A DNA stretch of 63,611 nt from Gammaproteobacteria bacterium (GCA_002746645.1 PDPU01000036.1:1-63611); one strand, 5' to 3'; positions 47,698 to 57,538 are shown, numbered from the stretch's first letter. Notes: generated by a model not told the origin, from the sequence alone. Translations and numbers: made by a program.

Positions 47698-47769
47698 GTT
47701 TCCGGCCCTCGCAGAGAAGGTGTTGGCGATGCTGATACACCGTGTGCCACAGCAACATACCGAACGCGG

Positions 47770-47783
47770 TGTTATCGTTAACA
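47770..47783. promoter_or_regulatory. GntR/LacI-type operator, site 2, at the ABC importer start site
   Basis: TGTTATCGTTAACA, nearly palindromic around CG. On the minus strand TTGACA (47810-47815) and a weak GAGCAT (47787-47792) with a 17-base spacer place transcription start near 47780, inside the operator, so bound repressor would block initiation. It also lies 64 bases before the divergent nitronate monooxygenase gene. Confidence 0.65.
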
Positions 47784-47847
47784 TCCATGCTCGCGAATTC
47801 CGTGCGGAATGTCAAGAGACAGCATACAAGGGAACAAGGTGACACAC

Positions 47848-48912
47848 ATGAACAACCGGCTACTCGAACAGCTCGGCCTGCTTCACCCCATCATCCAGGC
47901 GCCGATGGCTGGCGTGGCCACGCCGGAACTCGCCGCAGCGGTGTCGCAGGCCGGCGGACTGGGCTCACTGGGCCTTGGTGCGAACACGCCTGATGCCGCG
48001 CGCAAGGCCATCGGGGCAACGCAGGCGCTGACCGACCGACCGATCAATGCGAACTGCTTCTGTCATGCGCGTCCGGTCATCGACGAGACGCACGAACGCT
48101 ACTGGCTCGAACTGCTCGCCCCGGCCTTTGCCGAGTTCGATGCAGCGCCCCCCGGTGAGTTGCAGAACCTCTATACGTCCTTCCGCGACAATGACGAGAT
48201 GCTCGCCGTGCTGCTCGAAGCGCGCGTGCCGGTAGCCAGTTTCCATTTCGGCGTACCGACGCCGGAACAGATCAAGGCCATGAAGCAGGCCGGAATCTTC
48301 ATGCTCGGCTGTGCCACGTCACTCGAGGAAGCGCGATCGATTGCCGATGCCGGTCTCGACGCCATCATTGCACAGGGCATCGAAGCCGGTGGACATCGTG
48401 GATGCTTCGACCCGGGCGACGACGTCGAGCAGCTCGGTACGCTGGAACTGACCCGGCAAATCGCCACGGCACTGGCATTGCCGGTCATTGCCGCCGGCGG
48501 CATCATGGACGGCAAGGACATTCGCGCCGCCACCGAGGCCGGTGCCGTCGCCGCTCAACTCGGCACGGCCTTCGTGTCCTGCCCGGAGTCAGCCGCCGAC
48601 GACGGCTACCGGAGCGCCATCGATGCGGCAAGCGACAAGCCCGACACCACACGACTGACGGCAGCGATTTCCGGTCGCCCCGCCCGTTGCCTCGTCAACC
48701 GTTTCACCGCCTGGGCCGATGATCACGCGCATACCATGCCACCGGCCTACCCACGCAGCTATGCGGCCGGGAAAGCCCTGAGCGCCGCGGCGAGTGCGTG
48801 CGGAGAATACGGTTTCGGTGCGCACTGGGCTGGCATGAACGTGGGACGATCGCGCTCGATGCCCGCCGCCGAACTCATGCGGCAACTCGTGGAGGAATCC
48901 GCCCGGGCATGA
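47848..48912 (+). CDS. Nitronate monooxygenase (NPD-type)
   Basis: FMN-dependent oxidation of nitronates such as propionate-3-nitronate. The 354-residue TIM barrel starts MNNRLLEQLGLLHPIIQAPM, behind an AAGGTGA ribosome-binding site. FMN-site segments are APMAGVATPELAAAVSQAGG, AQGIEAGGHRG (catalytic His region), VIAAGGIMDG and AQLGTAFVSCPES. It belongs to the family that includes FabK-like enoyl reductases, but GIEAGGHRG favours nitronate monooxygenase. Divergent from the ABC importer with a shared control region. Confidence 0.88.
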   Translation: MNNRLLEQLGLLHPIIQAPMAGVATPELAAAVSQAGGLGSLGLGANTPDAARKAIGATQALTDRPINANCFCHARPVIDETHERYWLELLAPAFAEFDAAPPGELQNLYTSFRDNDEMLAVLLEARVPVASFHFGVPTPEQIKAMKQAGIFMLGCATSLEEARSIADAGLDAIIAQGIEAGGHRGCFDPGDDVEQLGTLELTRQIATALALPVIAAGGIMDGKDIRAATEAGAVAAQLGTAFVSCPESAADDGYRSAIDAASDKPDTTRLTAAISGRPARCLVNRFTAWADDHAHTMPPAYPRSYAAGKALSAAASACGEYGFGAHWAGMNVGRSRSMPAAELMRQLVEESARA

Positions 48913-48978
48913 GCATGCGTGCTGCGTATCCGGCAGTCGAGAGAGCGGCACCGGCAACAAGGCACCGGCCATTGCCCG

Positions 48979-50025
48979 TCAGCCAAACCACTCACCGTGA
49001 ATCAGGTTCTCGCGCATGAGCCTCTGTTCCAGCGTGCCGCGAGGAACGGCAATCCGTTCGAGGTATGTCCTGTTCCGCTCTGCATTCTCTCTCGCTGCCA
49101 CAATGGCCGCACCGGGCAGTATCGACTCGAAACGAATGATCTGCCCGCTTCGTGCCTGTGCGAGGGTGTCCGTATCACAGTCGATGAGGGTGGCAATCTT
49201 CGGGTAGCCCCCCGCGGTCTGATGATCGGCAAGCAGTACCGTGGGAACGCCATCGCCCGACACCTGCACCGAACCACGAAGAACCGGTTCGGACGGAATC
49301 GACAGGGCATCGACGAGCGGGAGCACCGGGCCATCGAGGCGCATGCCCATCCGATCGCAGGCATCGGATACCTTGAACGGTGCGGACAGAAAGGTGTCGA
49401 TGGTGTCGCGCGAAAAGAAACGTTCCTGCGGCCCGAGCACCACGCGCGCATTGATCATTTCGTCACCGCTGCCGGCAGCACTGCCACCGGCATTGCCGCC
49501 CGGTTCGGCCAACGTGAATCGCGGAATCTCGCCCTCGCGTTCGTGGTGCACTTCCGCGTGTTCGACCTCGAGTATCTGACCGCTTGCAAGCGCACCGCCA
49601 CCGAAGCCGGAACTCGCGTGCGTGGCACTGTGGCCGAGCCAGCGATCGGTGACAAGGTTGCCGGCAACGGCAAGGTAGGCCCAGCTGCCACTGCTGCCGG
49701 GGCGGACGCTCAGGGTTTCACCCGCTTGCAGAGTCATCACGGACCAGGCATCGCGTTTCCTGCCGGCCAGATCGACCGCGAATTCTCCGCCCGTGACCGC
49801 CACCGAAACGTCACCTTCGAGACATTCCAGCTGGATGCCGCCAAGGGATATCTCGATGGCCGTGGCAGGTGTGAGATTGCCGAGGGCAGCCTGTCCGGCA
49901 CGGTAGGCAAGGCGGTCCATCGGCCCCGATGCGCAGACCCCGTAACGAAGCTGCCCTGCCCGCCCCGCGTCCTGAAAGCTCACCAAGGGACCTGCGAAGC
50001 GAACGGCGAGCGTCGCGCGGCTCAT
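48979..50025 (-). CDS. pxpC: 5-oxoprolinase subunit PxpC
   Basis: With PxpA and PxpB it hydrolyses 5-oxoproline (pyroglutamate) to glutamate with ATP. The 348-residue product has FQDAGRAGQLRYGVCASGPM near the N-terminus and the AHS2-type core (ARVVLGPQERFFSRDTIDTF, SDRMGMRL-like SDACDRMGMRLDGP, LADHQTAGGYPKIATL). Older annotations call such genes allophanate hydrolase subunit 2. It overlaps pxpB by 4 bases. Confidence 0.93.
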   Translation of the reverse strand: MSRATLAVRFAGPLVSFQDAGRAGQLRYGVCASGPMDRLAYRAGQAALGNLTPATAIEISLGGIQLECLEGDVSVAVTGGEFAVDLAGRKRDAWSVMTLQAGETLSVRPGSSGSWAYLAVAGNLVTDRWLGHSATHASSGFGGGALASGQILEVEHAEVHHEREGEIPRFTLAEPGGNAGGSAAGSGDEMINARVVLGPQERFFSRDTIDTFLSAPFKVSDACDRMGMRLDGPVLPLVDALSIPSEPVLRGSVQVSGDGVPTVLLADHQTAGGYPKIATLIDCDTDTLAQARSGQIIRFESILPGAAIVAARENAERNRTYLERIAVPRGTLEQRLMRENLIHGEWFG

Positions 50026-50711
50026 GTGCCCTCCACCTTCGTTGCGCCGGCCTCGGAAACCCTCTCATACTCGGCAAGACCGATCCGTTCGAAGCGAACA
50101 CGGTCGGCCACGTCGAACAGAAACGGGCGGGTATCGTCACCCGTCAGAATCTTCGTGGGCGAGCGTCCGATGATCGACCATCCCGTAGGCATGATCAGTG
50201 TAGTCACGAGGCACTGAGGACCGGCGATGATCACGCTGCCGGCGGCAACGCCGCGCACCGGCGCCGGCTTGCGCGGTACCTGTATGGCTTTCGGCACACC
50301 ACCGAGGTAGGCGTAACCGGGCACGAAACCGTACATGAGCACCTGAAAATCGGCCGCCAGATGCGCCTCGATCACCGCCTCCACCGACAACCCCGTGGCC
50401 TCGGCCACGGCGGCAAGATCCGGTGCGAAAGCCTCGTCATAGCAGACCTGAACCACATGCTCGCGACCGTCGATCACGGCCGATTCAAGGCCGGCAAGAC
50501 GCTGCTCCACGGCTGCCGACAGGGTGTCGTGATCGGTCACCTCCGGATCGAAGATCAGCAGGATGTTGACGAGCGCGGGCACCGCTTCGAGCATGCCCTC
50601 GGGGGGATCTTCGGCCAGCAGACGATCGAGGGCGATGATGCGCTGATGCGCAGCATCATCAAGCTCATCGGCGAAGCTCACCAGTACCGCCCTGTCCGCC
50701 ACCGGTTTCAT
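50022..50711 (-). CDS. pxpB: 5-oxoprolinase subunit PxpB (KipI-like)
   Basis: The AHS1/KipI-type subunit. ADRAVLVSF at the N-terminus, FQVLMYGFVPGYAYLGGVP and the IIAGPQCLVTTLIMPTGWSI block with GRSP are signatures. ATG 50711 (MKPVADRAVLVSF) matches the family start; ATG 50726 is a near alternative, and the frame opens to 50801. Neither has a good ribosome-binding site. The 153 bases before it hold CACGCATG-type degenerate direct repeats rather than a gene. Confidence 0.91.
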   Translation of the reverse strand: MKPVADRAVLVSFADELDDAAHQRIIALDRLLAEDPPEGMLEAVPALVNILLIFDPEVTDHDTLSAAVEQRLAGLESAVIDGREHVVQVCYDEAFAPDLAAVAEATGLSVEAVIEAHLAADFQVLMYGFVPGYAYLGGVPKAIQVPRKPAPVRGVAAGSVIIAGPQCLVTTLIMPTGWSIIGRSPTKILTGDDTRPFLFDVADRVRFERIGLAEYERVSEAGATKVEGT

Positions 50712-50864
50712 TGCCAGTTCACGCATGCACGGTACCCACAATGCCGACAGGCGCAATCGCCTTGTGCTGTGCTGCCAGCTCACGCATTGCCTTCGGTTCA
50801 CGCATGTGCAGCATCCGCCTTGCCGCGATGCCGCACCGCAAGCGCACCCGACGCCGTCACGCGG

Positions 50865-51632
50865 TCAGTTGCCACGGGAAAACCGCCGGATCTCGACACC
50901 CTCGGCCGTCAGCCGCGCACGAATTTCGCGGGCCATGGCCACCGCATCCGCGCTGTCCCCATGCACACAGATCGAATGTGCCTCGAGTTCGATCGGCTCG
51001 CCGTCGACGACCGGCATGCGACCGCTGTCGCGAAAGGCCAGCAAACGGTCGGCAGCCTCACCCGCGTCATGGATCATCGCGCCGTCCTGCCCCCGCGGTA
51101 CGAGTTGCCCGGACGCAAGATAGCCGCGGTCGGCGAAGATTTCGGCATAGGTATCGAGCCCCGCCGCCTGCGCCGCCCGTTCGCTTTCGGTACCGGATAT
51201 GGCCAGTACGGCAAGCGCGGGATCCACGCGCCTGATCGCATCCATGATGGCATCGGCAACACCGCGATCGCGTGCCGCGAGATTCGCGAGCGCGCCGTGC
51301 GGCTTGACGTAGTCGACGCGCACATCCTGCAGGGCGGCAATCGCCTGCAGTGCACCGATCTGTGCTGCGCACATGCGCCCGATCTCGTCCGGGTGCATGG
51401 GAATGACACGGCGCCCGAACCCTGCCTTGTCGGCGTAGCCGGGGTGTGCACCGATGCTCACGCCATTGGCTCTGGCCAGTGCGACGGTACGGTACATGGT
51501 TTCAGGGTCGCTCGCGTGACCGCCGCAGGCAACATTGGCGCTCGTGACGATGGACAGCATGGCCTCGTCATCGCCCATGGGCCAGGGGCCGAAGGCTTCA
51601 CCGAGATCGGAATTGAGGTCGATTGCGCGCAT
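50865..51632 (-). CDS. pxpA: 5-oxoprolinase subunit PxpA (LamB/YcsF family)
   Basis: A 255-residue TIM-like barrel, the ring-opening subunit. It begins MRAIDLNSDLGEAFGPWPMG and has SANVACGGHASDPETM, SIGAHPGYADKAGFGRR, YVKPHGALANLA and SICVHGDSADAV, all family signatures. Order pxpA-pxpB-pxpC is standard. Oxoproline salvage fits with glutathione turnover and amino-acid uptake encoded nearby. Confidence 0.94.
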   Translation of the reverse strand: MRAIDLNSDLGEAFGPWPMGDDEAMLSIVTSANVACGGHASDPETMYRTVALARANGVSIGAHPGYADKAGFGRRVIPMHPDEIGRMCAAQIGALQAIAALQDVRVDYVKPHGALANLAARDRGVADAIMDAIRRVDPALAVLAISGTESERAAQAAGLDTYAEIFADRGYLASGQLVPRGQDGAMIHDAGEAADRLLAFRDSGRMPVVDGEPIELEAHSICVHGDSADAVAMAREIRARLTAEGVEIRRFSRGN

Positions 51633-51750
51633 GTGTTCCTACCATGGCATCAGAGGTCACGACTTCATTCTACTGCGTGAACAGCGGCCTCACCGAGGCC
51701 TCACAGCGGTTCCGAGACATCTGCCGGCATGGTCGGGCGGTTCCGACAGG

Positions 51751-52395
51751 TCAGCCGGCATGGTCGGGCTGTTTCGAGGGGTGTGCCCGCGCAAAGGCCG
51801 GCAAGGCTTCGCAGGCCTCAGCCACGTCACGGAGCCTCGGCATGCCGTCGAGCGATACCTTGAAGCGATCGGCCGAGAAGAGCTGCGGCACCAGGCAGAT
51901 GTCGGCAAGCCCCGGCGTATCGCCGAAGGCAAAATCGCCCCGCCGTGGCTCCCTTGCGAGCAGTGCTTCGCAGGCCGCCAGCCCATCGCCGAGCCAGCGC
52001 TGCAACCAGGCCTCGACAACGCTCTCGGGTTGCGCGATGTCGTTCCTGAGGAAGTTCAACACCCGGAGGTTCTGCAGGGGATGAATGTCGCAGGCAATCA
52101 CCCCGGCAAAGGCCCGCGCCCTGGCGCGAAGGTCGCGGTCGGCCGGCAACAAGGCCGGCTCTGGCTGGTATTCATCGAGCCATTCGATGATGGCGAGCGA
52201 CTGCGTGAATACCTGACCATCGACTTCAAGCGCCGGCACCAGGCCCTGGGGGTTGAGTGCGAGGTAACTCTCGCTGCGCTGATCACCGCCGAGAAGCGAC
52301 ACCGGCACGAACTCGTGGTCGATGCCCTTGAGGTTCAGCGCTATCCGACAGCGGTAAGCCGCAGAACTGCGAAAGTAGCCGTGAAAGCGCATCAT
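51751..52395 (-). CDS. maiA: Maleylacetoacetate isomerase (zeta-class GST)
   Basis: Glutathione-dependent isomerisation of maleylacetoacetate to fumarylacetoacetate in tyrosine and phenylacetate-type catabolism. The zeta-class glutathione motif SSAAYRCRIALNLKG is at residues 10-24, with NPQGLVPALEVDGQVFTQSL and GDTPGLADICLVPQLFSADR following. 214 residues. No other tyrosine catabolic gene is adjacent, so a different GST role is possible. The 118 bases after it carry a GCCGGCATGGTCGGGC direct repeat. Confidence 0.87.
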   Translation of the reverse strand: MMRFHGYFRSSAAYRCRIALNLKGIDHEFVPVSLLGGDQRSESYLALNPQGLVPALEVDGQVFTQSLAIIEWLDEYQPEPALLPADRDLRARARAFAGVIACDIHPLQNLRVLNFLRNDIAQPESVVEAWLQRWLGDGLAACEALLAREPRRGDFAFGDTPGLADICLVPQLFSADRFKVSLDGMPRLRDVAEACEALPAFARAHPSKQPDHAG

Positions 52396-52739
52396 GCGAC
52401 CGCACTGAATATAACCGTTCCTTCAATCAGTGCCACTGGCGTGAAACGCCTGACCTCACCCGCCGCTTTTGCAAATGGGCAACAGGGAACCGGAACGGGA
52501 AACAGAGTGCTGCCGTTGCACATGCGCAGTCCGAACTTTACAGCCATTGATTGGTATGTTAATCATGCTGCCCGAAGAGCATCATGCGGTCAAGATCCCT
52601 GAGTGCTTCCCTGTGCAGACAAGGCACCGTCTGCAAGCATGGCACCGTTTGCAAGGATGGTTCCTTGCGCGCACAAGGCACCGTCCGCAGACAAGGCTTC
52701 GCGCGCGAACGATTCAACGACAACCGAGGCGGACTCATC
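52396..52739. other. Divergent region between maiA and the HSD10-like SDR
   Basis: No gene is visible. A TATATT -10-like element faces maiA near 52412-52417. TGATT and AATCA flank 8 bases at 52548-52565 as a possible weak operator. The right half is an 18-base minisatellite (separate entry). Confidence 0.4.
52624..52707. repeat. 18-bp degenerate minisatellite upstream of an SDR gene
   Basis: Units of 18 bases beginning at 52624, 52642, 52660, 52678 and 52696 follow the pattern GCACCGTYTGCARRCAWG with increasing divergence. On the complementary strand they would encode ADGALxAQG-like repeats, but there is no other sign of coding. Confidence 0.75.
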
Positions 52740-53504
52740 ATGAAGATCGAAGGTCAGGCAGCACTCGTCACCGGAGGTGGCAGCGGGCTGGGCGCGGCAA
52801 CCGCACGAACCCTTGCCGAACAGGGTGCTCGCGTCGCCGTGCTCGACTTCGACGGCGACAAGGCAGGAATGGTTGCCGATGAACTGAACGGTCTTGTCCT
52901 GCAGGCCGACGTTGCCGATGCCGACGCCGTGGCATCGGCATTCGATCACGTCGTCGAACACTTCGGTCAGGCACCGCGCGTCGTCGTCAACTGTGCCGGC
53001 ATCGCCCTCGCCGCACGCATCGTCGGCAAGGAAGGCAAGACATCCATCGACCTTTTCGACAAGGTGTTGCGCGTCAACCTCTTCGGCACCTACCACGTCA
53101 TGACGCACGCCGCGCGCCTGATGATGACCATGGATGCACTCGAGGACGGCGAGCGCGGCATCATCATCAACACCTCCTCGGCCGCTGCCCAGGACGGCCA
53201 GTTCGGGCAGGCTGCCTATGCCGCATCCAAGGGTGGCGTCGCGGCAATGTCGCTGCCCGCCGCGCGCGAATTCGCGCAAACGGGCATTCGCGTCATGGCC
53301 ATCGCCCCGGGGCTCTTCAACACCCCGATGATGGAAGCCCTGCCCGAGGAAACCAAGGCCGGCATCATCGCCAACATCCCCTTTCCGAAGCGACTCGGGC
53401 ACCCCGAAGAGTTCGCGCTCATGGTCACGCAGATCGTTGCCAACCCCTATCTCAACGGCGAACTCATTCGTCTGGACGGGGCCACACGCCTGCCACCGCG
53501 CTGA
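52740..53504 (+). CDS. 3-hydroxyacyl-CoA dehydrogenase-type SDR (HSD10-like)
   Basis: A 254-residue short-chain dehydrogenase. MKIEGQAALVTGGGSGLGAA carries the NAD loop, and INTSSAAAQDGQFGQAAYAA with the following SK gives Ser, Tyr and Lys. APGLFNTPMMEALPEE plus IPFPKRLGHPEEFA closely resemble HSD17B10 and bacterial 3-hydroxy-2-methylbutyryl-CoA dehydrogenases. It probably oxidises short or branched 3-hydroxyacyl-CoA. A longer frame from 52584 is only the translated minisatellite. Confidence 0.87.
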   Translation: MKIEGQAALVTGGGSGLGAATARTLAEQGARVAVLDFDGDKAGMVADELNGLVLQADVADADAVASAFDHVVEHFGQAPRVVVNCAGIALAARIVGKEGKTSIDLFDKVLRVNLFGTYHVMTHAARLMMTMDALEDGERGIIINTSSAAAQDGQFGQAAYAASKGGVAAMSLPAAREFAQTGIRVMAIAPGLFNTPMMEALPEETKAGIIANIPFPKRLGHPEEFALMVTQIVANPYLNGELIRLDGATRLPPR

Positions 53505-53745
53505 ACACCGCCGCCATGACCGATTCGATCGTGTACAACTCCATGTCATCTGGTGACCAGCTTGCGGGTTGCATCGGCAGATGGATCATGTGAGGCATTT
53601 GCAGCCGCTTTCGCTCACCGCGCAGGTCTTTTCTCGCTCACCGCTCAGGTCATCGATCCGCAGCAGTCAAGACCCCTCCGTACGCGGCCGCTACCCCTGA
53701 AAGGGGAAGCCAGCTCTGACTGGCAGCGGCAGGGAACCTTCTTAC

Positions 53746-54261
53746 ATGCTGGTGAGCATCATTCGACGACTGTTCGTCAAGGCGATCGTGGCGTTTCTCT
53801 TCGCCGTCGGCATTGCGAGCTATGGCCTCTACGCGGCAGGCGGTGACCCGGGGGCGCTCATGGCGAAGATCACGAAGTCGCTCGGCCAGTCCGTGGTGCA
53901 TTCCGCCGGCGGCATCGGCGATGACGTTGCCGGCGCGCTCGGCTCCACCGTCGGCACGCTCACCGGCGAGACACCGGCGGCGCTTGATCGCCGCGATACC
54001 ATCTACCGCTGGACCGATGAAAACGGGGTAACGCATTTCGGCAACCGGCCGAGCGATATTCCTGCCGGCATCAGTGTCGAGGCCACCATTCGGATCCACC
54101 CGGACCAGAACGTGGTGAGTGGCCCTGACCGGCTCGGAGAAACCACTCGCGCCGCGTCGGCCAGCGGCTTCGAAGCACTCGGCATTGACGAGCACAACCT
54201 TCCCGGAATGGCGGGCGCGTTGCAGAAGGCCGGCTTGCTGACAACCGAAGTCGTCGAATAA
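53746..54261 (+). CDS. DUF4124-domain membrane-anchored protein
   Basis: A 171-residue protein of unknown function with one N-terminal hydrophobic segment (AIVAFLFAVGIASYGLYAAG) and then a DUF4124 motif, DTIYRWTDENGVTHFGNRPS (residues about 84-103). DUF4124 is a small periplasmic domain often found alone or before other modules. The rest is polar and probably periplasmic. The 240 bases before it hold two short hairpins (CCCCT/AGGGG and GCCAG/CTGGC) but no clear promoter. Convergent with aapP. Confidence 0.75.
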   Translation: MLVSIIRRLFVKAIVAFLFAVGIASYGLYAAGGDPGALMAKITKSLGQSVVHSAGGIGDDVAGALGSTVGTLTGETPAALDRRDTIYRWTDENGVTHFGNRPSDIPAGISVEATIRIHPDQNVVSGPDRLGETTRAASASGFEALGIDEHNLPGMAGALQKAGLLTTEVVE

Positions 54262-54294
54262 GCCACTTCCCGGAGAGGGTGCCGTGGCGTTGCG

Positions 54295-55104
54295 TCAGTG
54301 TATGAGAATCTGACTCAGGAACAGCTTCGTGCGATCCGACTGCGGATTGCTGAAGAATTCCTCGGGTTCGTTCTCTTCGATGATCTGCCCCGAATCCATG
54401 AAGATGACGCGGTTGGCAACGGTTTTCGCAAAACCCATTTCGTGCGTCACGCAGATCATGGTCATGCCTTCGCGCGCCAGTTCGATCATGACGTCGAGCA
54501 CTTCCTTGATCATCTCGGGATCGAGGGCCGAAGTGGGCTCGTCGAAAAGCATGATCTTCGGGTTCATGCACAGTGAACGCGCAATCGCCACACGCTGCTG
54601 CTGCCCCCCCGAGAGCTGGCCGGGAAACTTGCTGGCCTGATCGGGAATGTGCACGCGTTCGAGGTACTTCATGGCTACTGCCTCGGCTTCCTTTTTCGGC
54701 AATTTCTTGACCCAGATGGGTGCGAGCGTGCAGTTTTCGATCACGGTGAGGTGCGGGAAAAGGTTGAAGTGCTGGAACACCATGCCTACATCACGGCGGA
54801 CGGTGTCGATGTTCTTCATGTCGTTGTTGAGTTCCACGCCGTTGACATTGATCGAGCCCGACTGGTGTTCTTCGAGGCGGTTGACGCAGCGTATGAGCGT
54901 CGATTTGCCCGAACCCGAAGGACCGCAGACCACGATGCGCTCGCCACGGCGCACGTTCATGTTGATGTCCTTGAGTACGTGAAACTGCCCGAACCACTTG
55001 TTCATCTCCTGGATGCGGATCACGACCTCGTCACTGACCTGCAAGGTGGGAGCTGTTGCCTGCCCGGCGGCATCACTCATGTCGCTGTTCATGTCGTTGC
55101 TCAT
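54295..55104 (-). CDS. aapP: General L-amino-acid ABC transporter ATPase AapP
   Basis: A 269-residue polar amino-acid uptake ATPase. Walker A is [20 protein letters not shown], the signature is [15 protein letters not shown], Walker [16 protein letters not shown], and the switch His is in [20 protein letters not shown]. The start [14 protein letters not shown] overlaps the aapM stop by one base (TGATG). Last gene of aapJQMP. Confidence 0.95.
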   Translation of the reverse strand: MSNDMNSDMSDAAGQATAPTLQVSDEVVIRIQEMNKWFGQFHVLKDINMNVRRGERIVVCGPSGSGKSTLIRCVNRLEEHQSGSINVNGVELNNDMKNIDTVRRDVGMVFQHFNLFPHLTVIENCTLAPIWVKKLPKKEAEAVAMKYLERVHIPDQASKFPGQLSGGQQQRVAIARSLCMNPKIMLFDEPTSALDPEMIKEVLDVMIELAREGMTMICVTHEMGFAKTVANRVIFMDSGQIIEENEPEEFFSNPQSDRTKLFLSQILIH

Positions 55105-56237
55105 CAGCGTTTGTATCCTGTGTGCAGTTTGGCTTCGAGGTAACGGCTGTAGCGTGCCATGCCATAGCAGCAGACCCAGAAGACGAGGGCCACGAAGACG
55201 TAGCCGGTATAGGGAACGGATTTGATCGACCAGTTCGGGTCGGCAATCGACGCCTGAACGATACCGAGAAGATCGAAGAGCGCGATGATCAGCACGAGCG
55301 TCGTGTCCTTGAAGAGGCCGATGAAGGTGCTGACGATGCCGGGAATCACGATCTTCAGCGCCTGAGGCATGACAATCAGTCGCATCATCTTCCAGTACGG
55401 CAGCCCGAGCGCCATGGCTCCCTCGTACTGCCCTTTCGGAATCGCCTGCAGGCCACCCCGTACCACCTCCGCCATGTAGGCCGAGGCAAACAGCGCCACA
55501 CCGATCACCGCCCGCAGGAGCTGATCGAAGTTCATGCCCGGCGGCAGGAACAGGGGAAACATGATCGTCGCCATGAACAGCACCGCAACGAGCGGGATGC
55601 CGCGCCAGAATTCGATGAAGATGGTCGAGAGCAGGCTGATCACGGGCATCGTCGAACGCCGCCCGAGCGCGAGCAGGATGCCGAGTGGCAGCGAGGCAAC
55701 GATACCGGTCAGCGCGATGACCAGCGTGAGCGAGAATCCGCCCCACTGCGAGGTCTCGACGATGCGCAGCCCCAGCGATCGGTTGCCGTACATCATGACG
55801 AAGGCGATCACGGGAAAGACCACCACCATGAACATGCCGATCCAGTTGCGACCCGGCGTCTTCTCGTACACGAGAAGTGCGATGCCGACGACGAGAATTC
55901 CCAGCAGCACGTCGATACGCCAGCGCTCGCTCTTCGTGTAGAAACCGTAGAGGAACTGCTCCCAGCGCGCGGTGACGAAAGGCCAGCAGGCGCCGTGTGG
56001 ATTGGCGCGACAGGCCTCGTTGCCGCCAGTCCAGTTGGCGTTGAAGATGAGCCAGTTCAGCACGCTCGGCACCACCCACAGCACCAGCCCGAGCGCCAGG
56101 AGCGTCAGCACCGTGTTGAACGGCGAATTGAAGAGGTTGTCCCTGAGCCAGGGGTAAATGCCCTCGACAGGCTCCGGTGGTGGCTGATCCGGAAGGTTGC
56201 CCGGGTTGACGACCGGCTCGATGTGATAGTCGCTCAT
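55104..56237 (-). CDS. aapM: General L-amino-acid ABC transporter permease AapM
   Basis: A 377-residue His/Glu/Gln/Arg-type permease. The long N-terminal part (to about residue 165, [20 protein letters not shown] and [17 protein letters not shown]) is characteristic of AapM/BztC and absent from short permeases. The EAA loop is [20 protein letters not shown]. It follows aapQ by one base and is coupled to aapP. Confidence 0.95.
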   Translation of the reverse strand: MSDYHIEPVVNPGNLPDQPPPEPVEGIYPWLRDNLFNSPFNTVLTLLALGLVLWVVPSVLNWLIFNANWTGGNEACRANPHGACWPFVTARWEQFLYGFYTKSERWRIDVLLGILVVGIALLVYEKTPGRNWIGMFMVVVFPVIAFVMMYGNRSLGLRIVETSQWGGFSLTLVIALTGIVASLPLGILLALGRRSTMPVISLLSTIFIEFWRGIPLVAVLFMATIMFPLFLPPGMNFDQLLRAVIGVALFASAYMAEVVRGGLQAIPKGQYEGAMALGLPYWKMMRLIVMPQALKIVIPGIVSTFIGLFKDTTLVLIIALFDLLGIVQASIADPNWSIKSVPYTGYVFVALVFWVCCYGMARYSRYLEAKLHTGYKR

Positions 56238-56238
56238 C

Positions 56239-57453
56239 TCAACGCTCCACCAGCTTGATGCGGCTGTTGTACCAGTTCATGAACAACGAGGTCAGCAGGC
56301 TCAGGGAGAGGTAGACGGCAAGAGTCATGGCCATGATCTCCACTGCCTGCCCGGTCTGGTTCAGTACCGTACCGGCAAACACCGAAAAGAGATCCGGATA
56401 GGCGATCGCCGTGGCAAGGCTCGAGTTCTTGGTGAGGTTCAGGAACTGACTCGTGAGCGGTGGCACGATCACGCGCATCGCCTGCGGCACGATGACGAGG
56501 CGCATGCGATGGTTCGGCTTGATGCCGAGTGCCGACGCGGCCTCGGTCTGCCCGTGACTCACGGACTGAATGCCGGCACGCACGATCTCGGCAATGTAGG
56601 CCGCGGTATAGATGACGAGCGCAAGCAGCAGGGCCACGAACTCGGGGATGATGGTGACACCGCCCCGCAGCGCGAAACGGGACATCTCGGCCGGCTTCAA
56701 TTCGAGCGGCATGCCCATGGCGAGGAAGGTGACGAGCGGCAGGCCGATGACGAGCCCGAGCCCGGTCCAGAAGGTCGGGAACTGCTCCCCTGTCGCCATC
56801 TGCCGTGCCCTGGCCCATTTGCTGATGATGAAGGTGAGCACGATGGCGGCAAGCAGCGCCCACCAGACGTAGTCGAAGCCTTCGAGACCAACGGGTTCGG
56901 CGAAGATCACGCCGCGGTTGTTGACCGAGAAGAACACGCTTTCCCCGGCTTCGTGCATCGCTCGCGGCCCGGGCAGAGGTTTGAGAACGGCGCTGTACCA
57001 GAAGAGAATCTGCAGCAGCAACGGCACGTTCCGGAAGAGTTCGATGTAGGTGGTGGCAATCTTCTGCACCAGCCAGTTGTTCGAGAGCCTTGCAACGCCC
57101 ACCACGAAGCCGAGCGCGAGCGCGAGCAGGCACCCGACGAAGGCCACGATGACGGTGTTGACGAGCCCGACGAGGAACACGTCGAGGTAGGTTGATCCTT
57201 CGGAATACCTGACGAAGGGCGTGGAGATGATGTCGAAGCCCGATTTCGTCTCGAGGAATCCGAATCCCGAAGCAAGGCCTCGCGCTTCCATGTTGCTGGC
57301 AGTGTTGCTGACGATGGTCCAGACGAACCAGGCCAGGAACAGAACCACCAGCGCCTGCCACATGACGGCGCGCTTCTCGGGATCGCGCCAGAACGCCGGA
57401 GTGTCGGGTGCCGCGGTGGTACCCGCAACCCTGGAAGTGTTGTTGTCAGCCAT
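56239..57453 (-). CDS. aapQ: General L-amino-acid ABC transporter permease AapQ
   Basis: A 404-residue permease partner of AapM. RNVPLLLQILFWYSAVLKPL and the EAA region AASALGIKPNHRMRLVIVPQ are typical, with a long extracytoplasmic insertion around NNRGVIFAEPVGLEGFDYVW. ATG 57453 (MADNNTSRVAG) is preceded by GGCGGAG at a suitable distance; the frame opens to 57492. Confidence 0.94.
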   Translation of the reverse strand: MADNNTSRVAGTTAAPDTPAFWRDPEKRAVMWQALVVLFLAWFVWTIVSNTASNMEARGLASGFGFLETKSGFDIISTPFVRYSEGSTYLDVFLVGLVNTVIVAFVGCLLALALGFVVGVARLSNNWLVQKIATTYIELFRNVPLLLQILFWYSAVLKPLPGPRAMHEAGESVFFSVNNRGVIFAEPVGLEGFDYVWWALLAAIVLTFIISKWARARQMATGEQFPTFWTGLGLVIGLPLVTFLAMGMPLELKPAEMSRFALRGGVTIIPEFVALLLALVIYTAAYIAEIVRAGIQSVSHGQTEAASALGIKPNHRMRLVIVPQAMRVIVPPLTSQFLNLTKNSSLATAIAYPDLFSVFAGTVLNQTGQAVEIMAMTLAVYLSLSLLTSLFMNWYNSRIKLVER

Positions 57454-57470
57454 GATCTCCGCCTTGAGGG

Positions 57471-57538
57471 GCCCGGCGGCGAAGGCATTCACCGCCGGGC
57501 GCTTGCCGCAACAGGTGACAACCGGGAAAAAGCCCGGT
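57471..57538 (-). terminator. Two hairpins between aapJ and aapQ
   Basis: GCCCGGCGG/CCGCCGGGC (57471-57500) and ACCGGG/CCCGGT with an A-rich loop (57521-57538) lie in the 122-base gap after aapJ. This is the usual position for an element that keeps binding-protein mRNA more abundant than permease mRNA. Confidence 0.55.
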
